This document shows positions 22,665-29,944 of a stretch of 49,232 bases of DNA, in pieces. Location of the stretch: positions 1-49,232 of the forward strand of contig OMYS01000028.1 in NCBI GenBank assembly GCA_900315305.1. Reading direction: 5' to 3'. Source of the stretch: an uncultured Eubacteriales bacterium. GTDB lineage: Bacteria; Bacillota; Clostridia; Lachnospirales; Lachnospiraceae. Every line of letters starts with the position of its first letter. Positions within the stretch are counted from its first letter, which is position 1. The notes beneath the pieces are model-generated. The model searched no databases. It was given only the letters and a program-made list of their open reading frames with translations, and was not told the origin of the DNA. Position numbers and translations under genes: made by a program.

Positions 22665-23702
22665 TCACGGTTCTCCCGTGAGTGCCTGATATTCCTCGCT
22701 CCCGGCATCCGCCCAGTCTTTCTTCCCGCTCTCGGCGGTATTTCCCGTCTCATACGCATAGGCATATGTGTTCAAAATACTGGCATCAGCAGCCGACCAG
22801 CTCCCATCGGAGCTCTTGTCGGCCTGATACAGGACATACAGACCGCATTTGCCATTCTTCGAATCGCGATCATACTTGAGAAGCTGAACGCTGGTGTCAT
22901 CCTCCTTCAGAATGTAATAAGAATTTCCCTTGGCATCATACATTTCTGAAAATGAATCCCCGGCAGCAGCAAAGTATGTATCGTAAATCTTTTGATATCC
23001 TTCCTCCTGCCTTTTCAGCTCCCCGTCCATCCGCTCATGGACAGAATCCAGCTCCGCACTTGCATTGTCATCAATGTCTTCCTCAAAAGATGCACTTTCA
23101 TCTGCCGTGTCCGTACTGCTTTCTTCAGATGCAGTATCCGGCGTATGGCTCTTGAGCCACTCCTCCTCGCTGACATCCGGGTCCGTATCCTCCTCGCCGC
23201 TCATCGGGCGAAGATACCGCAGATAAAACGGGCCATCGCCCGCAAGCAGCGTATATGTCGCTTTATCCAGAAACGGCCGTGAGATTCCTGTGTAGGTTTC
23301 ATTTGTATTTTTATGTGTCGTCTGCATGCCAAATGCAATGACAACCATACCCGCGAGTATGGCCACAACAAGTGCCGCACAAAAAAGAACAGATACTACT
23401 CTCAGCAGGATCCGTTTTCCATTTGTCGCTACTTTTGATATGGAATACAGATTCCAGGAGATACCGCAAAGAACAGCAAGCAGCTGAAACAGAATAAGTG
23501 TCAGGAATAAGAGATCGATGACCCAGTTTCTGACCCAGTCCCCCTCCGGCTTAAAGGCAAAAATGAGCAGAAGCCCCGACAGCGTAAGCGATGCAATATA
23601 AAACAGGAGATACATCGGACGCAGCAGTGCCTTATGCTCCGGCTGTTTCCCAAGGCTGTGCAGAAAACCACTTAATTCCCGGCTGGTCTTGGGCACAGGC
23701 AT
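22665..23702 (-). CDS. Hypothetical membrane protein with acidic extracellular/cytosolic domain
   Basis: A 345-residue protein from the ATG at 23702 (GAGG about 10 nt upstream; a TTG at 23711 is the alternative). About four hydrophobic helices lie in the first 135 residues (LRPMYLLFYIASLTLSGLLL, NWVIDLLFLTLILFQLLAVL, RVVSVLFCAALVVAILAGMV). A Ser/Asp/Glu-rich stretch (about 175-225) and a globular end with YDAKGNSYYILKEDDTSVQL and GLYVLYQADKSSDGSW follow. No family recognised. It begins 12 nt after the hydrolase stop on the same strand, so they are probably co-transcribed. Its 3' end abuts the Rpn remnant. Confidence 0.6.
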   Translation of the reverse strand: MPVPKTSRELSGFLHSLGKQPEHKALLRPMYLLFYIASLTLSGLLLIFAFKPEGDWVRNWVIDLLFLTLILFQLLAVLCGISWNLYSISKVATNGKRILLRVVSVLFCAALVVAILAGMVVIAFGMQTTHKNTNETYTGISRPFLDKATYTLLAGDGPFYLRYLRPMSGEEDTDPDVSEEEWLKSHTPDTASEESSTDTADESASFEEDIDDNASAELDSVHERMDGELKRQEEGYQKIYDTYFAAAGDSFSEMYDAKGNSYYILKEDDTSVQLLKYDRDSKNGKCGLYVLYQADKSSDGSWSAADASILNTYAYAYETGNTAESGKKDWADAGSEEYQALTGEP

Positions 23703-23714
23703 AGCACGCAAACC

Positions 23715-24620
23715 TCAAATATTTCCGGAGTCCTGCTCCTCCATCCACTTACCCAAAACATCAAGGTACCGCGGCGTATCGTCCGCGTAACACATGTGGC
23801 GGCACCCCTCAAAGAGCTCCCACTTCGCGTCCGGCAGACGGTCATACATGGTCTTTGCGACGAGCGGCGAGCAGAGGTCGTCCGTCCCGCTGATGATGAG
23901 CGCCGGTATGCGGATCTCCCCGAGCCGGTCCGTGTAATCAAAGTCCCGGAGCGTTCCCGTCGGCGTGTACTCATTCGGGCCCCACGCCGTCAGATACGCC
24001 TCGGTGCCGGACCGCTTCGGACGGCGGAGACACTCCGGGTCCGTGTCCTTAAACGGCCCGCAGCAGTGGCGCTCCATAAAATGTTCATTTGCCGCAAGAT
24101 AGGCCGGCGCCGTGTAATCGCCGGTCTCCTCTGCCTTTCGGATCGCCTCCCGGTCCTCCGGGGAGAGATACGCGATCCTCCTGTGCTGCTCGCGCGACCA
24201 GAGCTGACTTGAAGAGAGCGTGCTTGAGAGAATGACGCTCCTCACGCCGGCCGGCTTCTTCTCGATCAGATACTCGATCGCAAGCATGCCGCCCCACGAC
24301 TGCCCGAGAAGATGCACATGATCCAGATGGAGATACTCCCGTAGCGCGGTCAGCTCCTCAATCCACGTCTCCGCCTTCCAGAGCTCCGGATGCCCGTCCA
24401 GATAAGAATTTCCGCAGCCGATCTGGTCATAGGAAATGACAGGCCTGCCGTCTTTGCTCAGCGGATCGAGCAGCTCGAAGTAATTGTGCGTCGAGCCGGG
24501 GCCGCCGTGCAGCAGAAGGAGCGGCGTCTTTCCGCTCCCCCTAAGGTCGCCGGCAATCCGAAAGTAGGTTTTATATCCGCGAAAGGGCATGTAGCCTTCT
24601 GTAATCTTTATATCCGCCAT
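23715..24620 (-). CDS. Proline iminopeptidase-type alpha/beta hydrolase
   Basis: A 301-residue protein; the ATG at 24620 has AGGAGAG 7 nt upstream. Conserved segments: LLLLHGGPGSTHNYFE (oxyanion HGGPG, about 33-48), ISYDQIGCGNSY, LLGQSWGGMLAIEYL (nucleophile Ser in GQSWGG, about 105), LIISGTDDLCSP (catalytic Asp region) and GCRHMCYADD (catalytic His). This is the S33 peptidase family that removes N-terminal proline or hydrolyses related amides. It is cytosolic, with no signal peptide. It heads a likely two-gene unit with the membrane protein downstream. Confidence 0.9.
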   Translation of the reverse strand: MADIKITEGYMPFRGYKTYFRIAGDLRGSGKTPLLLLHGGPGSTHNYFELLDPLSKDGRPVISYDQIGCGNSYLDGHPELWKAETWIEELTALREYLHLDHVHLLGQSWGGMLAIEYLIEKKPAGVRSVILSSTLSSSQLWSREQHRRIAYLSPEDREAIRKAEETGDYTAPAYLAANEHFMERHCCGPFKDTDPECLRRPKRSGTEAYLTAWGPNEYTPTGTLRDFDYTDRLGEIRIPALIISGTDDLCSPLVAKTMYDRLPDAKWELFEGCRHMCYADDTPRYLDVLGKWMEEQDSGNI

Positions 24621-24718
24621 TTTAGTCTCTCCTGTATAAATCTGTGCTGTTTCGCTGTCAGTGATCAAGCATCCGGCTGGCAGACTGTCATCTCTTTATT
24701 TTTTTCCAGCCCAATGTC

Positions 24719-25633
24719 TCAATCGTCAGTCTCCTTCTTTGTGTACGCCTCGAGCCTCTCGAGATAATACGAGACGAGCCGCCCCGCCGCCACATGCTTC
24801 CGGAGCACATAGCCGATGTCCATGTAGTCATCGACCTCTAGTGGCACCGCCACGATATTGTCCCCGTTGAGGTCCGCATTGATCACGCCGCTTGAGATCG
24901 TATACCCATTCATACCGATCAGCAGGTTAAAGAGCGTCGCGCGGTCTGTCACGACGATGTCCTTCTTCCGCGCGACCGTGCTCTGAATCTCCTCCGCGTA
25001 ATAAAATGAATTGTGCTCGCCCTGTTCATAGGAGAGCCGCGGATACGCATCGAGATCCTCCATCGTGACAGAGCTCTTCTGCGCGAGCGGATTCACGCGG
25101 CTGACAAAGACGTGCGGCCGGGCGCGAAAAAGCCTTGTAAAGACCAGCCCGTGCTCATCGATCGCGCGCGTAAGAATCGTCCGGTTGAAATCATTCATGT
25201 AGAGGACGCCGACCGAGCTTCTTCCGCGGGCGACGTCCTCGAGGATCTGCCATGTCTGTGTCTCCCGCAGATGGAACTCATACTCGTCGCCGCCGTATTG
25301 TTTCATGAGATCGACGAACGCCTCGACGACAAATGCATAGTGCTGCCCCGAGACGCAGAATTTCTCCTTTCCCGGGTTCCGCCCGGTGTAGCGCTCGAGC
25401 ATGACCGCCTCCTGCTCGAGCATCTGCCGCGCGTAGCCCAGGAACTCCTCACCCTCAGGCGTCACCGTGACTCCCTTGTTCGTCCGGCTGAAGATCGTGA
25501 TCTTCATTTCCCGCTCGAGCTCATGAATCGAGGCCGTGAGACTCGGCTGCGTGATAAAGAGCCGCCGGGCAGCCTCCGTCATCGACGAGCACTCCGCGAC
25601 TGTCACGGCATATTTCAGCTGATTAAGCGTCAT
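24719..25633 (-). CDS. LysR-family transcriptional regulator, probably of metE
   Basis: A 304-residue LysR protein. The N-terminal HTH reads MTLNQLKYAVTVAECSSMTEAARRLFITQPSLTASIHELE (1-40), and the effector-binding domain occupies about 90-295. It is divergent from metE with 201 bp between starts, the classical LysR-target arrangement. A MET-box-like palindrome lies in the intergenic region (25715-25731). It probably senses a sulfur amino acid metabolite such as homocysteine, by analogy with MetR/MtaR. This is inference from position and the site. Confidence 0.85.
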   Translation of the reverse strand: MTLNQLKYAVTVAECSSMTEAARRLFITQPSLTASIHELEREMKITIFSRTNKGVTVTPEGEEFLGYARQMLEQEAVMLERYTGRNPGKEKFCVSGQHYAFVVEAFVDLMKQYGGDEYEFHLRETQTWQILEDVARGRSSVGVLYMNDFNRTILTRAIDEHGLVFTRLFRARPHVFVSRVNPLAQKSSVTMEDLDAYPRLSYEQGEHNSFYYAEEIQSTVARKKDIVVTDRATLFNLLIGMNGYTISSGVINADLNGDNIVAVPLEVDDYMDIGYVLRKHVAAGRLVSYYLERLEAYTKKETDD

Positions 25634-25714
25634 GAAAAACTCCCCCTTACAGGCGTGGCCTGCATCATTCCTATCTTACCATGACTTCCTTTAATTGCCA
25701 GCGGAAGTCCTCTT

Positions 25715-25731
25715 CATAGTTTCAATCTATA
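25715..25731. promoter_or_regulatory. MET-box-like LysR binding site in the metE promoter region
   Basis: CATAGTTTCAATCTATA agrees with the streptococcal MET-box consensus TATAGTTT-N-AAACTATA, as I recall it, at 14 of the 16 defined positions and has the LysR T-N11-A form. A -10-like TATATT lies at 25741-25746, so the site overlaps the -35 region of the metE promoter. Confidence 0.55.
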
Positions 25732-25834
25732 TCAAACCGGTATATTTTCGTATTTTACGTATGGAAGTGCATGCACTAAACTGGCCCTTGTACATGAAAC
25801 GTATCCGATCTCACGCAGAAAGAAGGACCTGAAA

Positions 25835-28117
25835 ATGAAAACAACCATCATCGCTTATCCGAGAATCGGTGCTCACCGCGAGCTGAAGCGCGCGGAGGAG
25901 GCGTACTTCAAAGGAACACTCACGCAGAACGACCTGCTTAAGACAGCCTCCGAGCTTCGGAAGACCAATCTGAAAACTTTCACAGAGCACCGCCTCAGCC
26001 TGATCCCGGTCGGTGATTTTTCCTTCTACGACGGCATGCTCGACACGGCCTGCATGCTCGGCATCGTCCCGGAGCGCTACCGGAAGCTCGGCCTCAGCGA
26101 GCTCGACACGTATTTTGCAATGGCGCACGGCTGGCAGAATGAGGCGGGAGACGTCACGGCGCTCGCGATGAAAAAATGGTTCAACACCAACTATCACTAT
26201 ATCGTGCCTGAGTTCGATGACGGAACAGCCATCTCCCTCCATGCGGACAGACTTCTCGCGGAAATCGAGGAGGCAAAGCAGGCCGGAATCGAAAACGAGC
26301 GGATCAAGGTGTCCGTGACCGGACCGCTCACGTTCCTCCGGCTCACGCATTTCACGGGAAATGAAACAGCCGATACCGTGAGCACAGCCGTCGCTTCCGC
26401 CTGCGCGGATCTCATTTCCCGGCTGCCGGAAGGCTGCTGGGTCGAATTCGACGAGCCATGGCTTGTCCGCGATCTCACAGAAGACGACATCCGTCTCTTC
26501 CGGAAGCTTTACACGCAGATTCTTGACGCAAAAAGCGGCCGCCGGATCCTGCTTCAGACCTATTTCGGCGACATCCGCGACTGCTACAAGGAGGCCACGG
26601 CGCTTCCCTTCGACGGCATCGGTCTTGACTTTGTCGAGGGCCGGGAGACAACGCGCCTCGTCCGGACATACGGCTTCCCGGATGACAAGGTTCTCTTTGC
26701 CGGCATCGTAAACGGCAAGAACATCTGGAAATGCAATTATGACAAGGCTCTGGCTGTGCTCCCGAAGGCAGCAAAGCTCGTTCTCACGACGTCGTGCTCT
26801 CTTCTTCATGTGCCGTACACCACGGCAAATGAGACCCGCCTCCCGGCAGATGTCTTAAAGCACTTTGCATTCGCGGAACAGAAGCTCGGCGAACTTCAGG
26901 ACCTCGCGGAAATCGCAGATGAAAGGGCGAAGGGTGCTGAGCTCTCTGATCACGCAGTTGCGGCCCTCGACGAAAACCGCGCACTCTTTGCCGGAACACG
27001 CGTCACCGGAAATGAGCAGGTCCGGAAGGCAGTCGCAGGTCTCACACCGGATTCATTTGTCAGAAAGCCCGCCTTTGCCGAGCGCGAGAAGATCCAGCAC
27101 AAGGAGTTTCAGCTGCCGCTTCTCCCGACAACGACAATCGGTTCCTTCCCTCAGACACGCGAGGTCCGCAGCAACCGGCTGAAATTCCGCCGCGGTGAGA
27201 TCACGCGTGAGCAGTACGATGCATTCAACCGCGAGAAGATCCGCGAATGCGTCGAGCTTCAGGAGAAGCTCGGCATCGACGTTCTCGTCCACGGCGAATT
27301 CGAGCGGAACGATATGGTCGAATATTTCGGTGACCATCTGGACGGCTTCCTCTTCACAGAGAACGGCTGGGTCCAGTCCTATGGCACGCGCTGCGTCAAG
27401 CCGCCGATCATCTGGGGCGATGTGAGCCGCCGGGAGCCGATCACGGTGGAGACGTCTGTGTACGCACAGAGCCTCACAAAGAAGCCGATGAAGGGCATGC
27501 TGACCGGCCCGGTGACAATTCTCAACTGGTCCTTCCCGCGCGAGGACATCCCGAAAAAGGAAAGCACGCTGCAGATCGCACTCGCGATCCGCGAGGAGGT
27601 CCTCGATCTCGAGAAGCACGGCATCCGGGTCATCCAGATCGATGAGGCCGCCCTCCGCGAGAAGCTTCCGCTGAGAAAAAGTGACTGGCACAGCGACTAT
27701 CTCGACTGGGCGATTCCGGCCTTCCGTCTCGTGCACAGCGGCGTAAAGCCGGAGACACAGATCCACACGCATATGTGCTACAGCGAATTCGGCGATATTA
27801 TCCGCGATATCGATGACATGGACGCCGATGTAATCACCTTCGAGGCGTCCCGCTCGAACCTCGAGATCCTCGGTGATCTTGCGCGCGCAGGCTTCCGCAC
27901 AGAGGTCGGTCCGGGTGTCTACGACATCCATTCTCCGCGAGTTCCGTCGGAGGAAGAGATCGAGTCCGCAATCCGGAAGATGCTCCGCTACATCCCGAAG
28001 GAAAAGCTCTGGGTCAACCCGGACTGCGGCCTGAAGACCCGCGGCGAAACAGAGACGGTGCCCTCCCTCACACACATGGTCGAAGCCGCAAAGGCCGTAA
28101 GAAAAACGCTGGAATAA
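25835..28117 (+). CDS. metE: Cobalamin-independent methionine synthase
   Basis: A 760-residue enzyme, normal MetE length, transferring methyl from 5-methyltetrahydropteroyltri-glutamate to homocysteine. The N-terminal half contains YPRIGAHRELKRAEEAYFKG and the linking region; the C-terminal half contains TTTIGSFPQTREVRSNRLKF, LVHGEFERNDMVEYFG and MKGMLTGPVTILNWSF. The zinc ligands are visible: His646 and Cys648 in IHTHMCYSEF, Glu670 in FEASRSN and Cys731 in NPDCGLKTR. AGAAGGACC precedes the ATG. Regulation is probably by the divergent LysR gene through the MET-box-like site. Confidence 0.97.
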   Translation: MKTTIIAYPRIGAHRELKRAEEAYFKGTLTQNDLLKTASELRKTNLKTFTEHRLSLIPVGDFSFYDGMLDTACMLGIVPERYRKLGLSELDTYFAMAHGWQNEAGDVTALAMKKWFNTNYHYIVPEFDDGTAISLHADRLLAEIEEAKQAGIENERIKVSVTGPLTFLRLTHFTGNETADTVSTAVASACADLISRLPEGCWVEFDEPWLVRDLTEDDIRLFRKLYTQILDAKSGRRILLQTYFGDIRDCYKEATALPFDGIGLDFVEGRETTRLVRTYGFPDDKVLFAGIVNGKNIWKCNYDKALAVLPKAAKLVLTTSCSLLHVPYTTANETRLPADVLKHFAFAEQKLGELQDLAEIADERAKGAELSDHAVAALDENRALFAGTRVTGNEQVRKAVAGLTPDSFVRKPAFAEREKIQHKEFQLPLLPTTTIGSFPQTREVRSNRLKFRRGEITREQYDAFNREKIRECVELQEKLGIDVLVHGEFERNDMVEYFGDHLDGFLFTENGWVQSYGTRCVKPPIIWGDVSRREPITVETSVYAQSLTKKPMKGMLTGPVTILNWSFPREDIPKKESTLQIALAIREEVLDLEKHGIRVIQIDEAALREKLPLRKSDWHSDYLDWAIPAFRLVHSGVKPETQIHTHMCYSEFGDIIRDIDDMDADVITFEASRSNLEILGDLARAGFRTEVGPGVYDIHSPRVPSEEEIESAIRKMLRYIPKEKLWVNPDCGLKTRGETETVPSLTHMVEAAKAVRKTLE

Positions 28118-28128
28118 CGGCAAATACC

Positions 28129-28157
28129 CGGCTCACATTACATTAAAGGTGTGAGCC
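28129..28157. terminator. Hairpin after metE
   Basis: GGCTCACA-N12-TGTGAGCC forms an 8-bp stem between the convergent metE and cardiolipin synthase genes. It has no T tract on plus, so termination efficiency is doubtful. Confidence 0.4.
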
Positions 28158-28175
28158 TAGCAGTAATCATCTTGC

Positions 28176-29777
28176 TTACATCAAAGGAGCGAACAGGCGC
28201 AGAATGACCTGCCAGAGCCTAAGAAGGCTCAGGCGGCGTCTGTGCCTGTATTTTTCTGTCACTTCCTCACACCTCGGAAATGTCTCCCTGAAGTCTTTCT
28301 CGATATCGCGGACCGCCTTTGTCTTATAGAGCAGCACGCCGTCCTCAAAATGGTGGTAGAAGCTCCGGTAATCCAGGTTGATGGTCCCGCACAGCGCGTA
28401 TTTTCCATCGCAGACGCACTCCTTCGCGTGCACAAAGCCCGGCGAGAACTCAAAGATCCGAACGCCGCTCTCAACCAGCCTTGAATAATAGGACCTCGTC
28501 ACATTGAAGACCATTCGCTTGTCGGGGATGCCCGGCGTGATGATCCGCACATCGACGCCCCGCTGCGCGGCCAGACGCAGCATGCGCGCGAGATCGTCCG
28601 TGATGACAAGATATGGCGTCGTGATATAAATATACTTCTGCGCCGCGTTGATCAGGTTCATGTAGACGTCCTCGCCGACATGGATATTGTCCATCGGGCT
28701 GTCTGCATACGGCTGGACAAATCCCATCTCTCCGAAAACCGGTTTCGTCTTCGGGAAATACTTTGCTACGTCGACATGTGCCTTCTCGTCCGTCCGGTCG
28801 ATCGCGTTCCACATCTCGAGGAACATCAGCGTAAATGACGTGACCGCCTCGCCCTCGAGCTTAAGGCCGCTGTCCTTCCAGAAGCCGTACATTTTCTTCA
28901 AATGAAAATATTCGTCGGCCATGTTGTAGCCGCCCGTAAATCCGACCTGTCCGTCGACGACCGTGATCTTCCGGTGGTCGCGGTTGTTCTGGAAGGTCTG
29001 AAGAATCGGAAATACCGGATTGAACACGCGGCACTGAATGCCCTCGGAAATGAGCTTCTTCCGAAAATCGCCGTTGATAAAGATGATGCTCCCGAGGTCG
29101 TCATAGATGAGGCGGACCTCGACGCCCTCCGCCGCCTTCTGACGCAGAATCTCATGGACCTCCTTAAATGCGAGTCTGTCCTCAATCGCGTGATACTCCA
29201 TAAAAATGAACGACTTCGCATTTCGCAGCGCTTCCTTCTGCGCCTCGAGCGCCGGCACGGCATCCGGATAAAAGGTGACCTTCGTATTCCGATAGACCGG
29301 GTAGCCCTTCGGGTACCCGCCGTGTGTCTGTATGTACCGCGCCATGCCCGCAAACGTCGGGTCTTCCTTCTCAATCTCCCCGATCAGCCCCGAGCTGTCC
29401 GGCAGGGCCGGCAGCAGGACGTCGTCGATCTCGGCGTACCGGCGCTTCATTTTCTTTAAGGAGGACGACCGGGTAATCATAAAGTAGAGGGTCGTGCCGA
29501 GAATCGGGAATGCGAGAATCAGCATGATCCACGGAAGCTTGAAGGCCGCATTCTCCCTCTTCGCGTAAATGTAGAGCACCAGACCGACCGTGGCAATCTT
29601 GACCAGCTCCTCGATATAAAAATAATGGTTGTAGAAAAATGTCACGATCAGGACCGCCCACGCGGCCTGCAGAATCATCGACGCGGCGACGAAAATTCCC
29701 CGCCCGATGCTGTTCCGCGTCGTTGTGCGGTTCTCCGCGGCCTTCTTGTTTTCATGCTCATAATATCCAGAACTCAT
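28176..29777 (-). CDS. Cardiolipin synthase (phospholipase D family)
   Basis: A 533-residue membrane-anchored protein. Two or three N-terminal helices (about 30-100) are followed by two PLD domains. The first HKD motif is NRDHRKITVVDGQVGFTGG (about residue 268). The second is FVHAKECVCDGKYALCGTINLD (about residue 447). Both HxK motifs are intact. It condenses two phosphatidylglycerols to cardiolipin and glycerol at the membrane. The size and N-terminal helices match Firmicute Cls. Single gene, downstream of the tubulin-like gene on the same strand with 167 bp between. Confidence 0.93.
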   Translation of the reverse strand: MSSGYYEHENKKAAENRTTTRNSIGRGIFVAASMILQAAWAVLIVTFFYNHYFYIEELVKIATVGLVLYIYAKRENAAFKLPWIMLILAFPILGTTLYFMITRSSSLKKMKRRYAEIDDVLLPALPDSSGLIGEIEKEDPTFAGMARYIQTHGGYPKGYPVYRNTKVTFYPDAVPALEAQKEALRNAKSFIFMEYHAIEDRLAFKEVHEILRQKAAEGVEVRLIYDDLGSIIFINGDFRKKLISEGIQCRVFNPVFPILQTFQNNRDHRKITVVDGQVGFTGGYNMADEYFHLKKMYGFWKDSGLKLEGEAVTSFTLMFLEMWNAIDRTDEKAHVDVAKYFPKTKPVFGEMGFVQPYADSPMDNIHVGEDVYMNLINAAQKYIYITTPYLVITDDLARMLRLAAQRGVDVRIITPGIPDKRMVFNVTRSYYSRLVESGVRIFEFSPGFVHAKECVCDGKYALCGTINLDYRSFYHHFEDGVLLYKTKAVRDIEKDFRETFPRCEEVTEKYRHRRRLSLLRLWQVILRLFAPLM

Positions 29778-29944
29778 GCCTCATCTCCTGTCATTCTTCT
29801 CCTGTACTGAAAGCAGCTCCCGGTGTCTTCCGGATGGGTCACGTGCCGGCGAGACTCACCGGACTCCGGACCATGCCGTCCGACTGCCATCCGTTCCCGA
29901 ACTGCCCCGGCGTTCTCGGCAGGACTCACCGGACTCCTGTCCCC

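Noticed and set aside
26000..28123. Long minus-strand open frames antisense to metE
   Set aside because: Shadows of a strongly conserved gene in GC-rich DNA; composition and lack of motifs rule them out.
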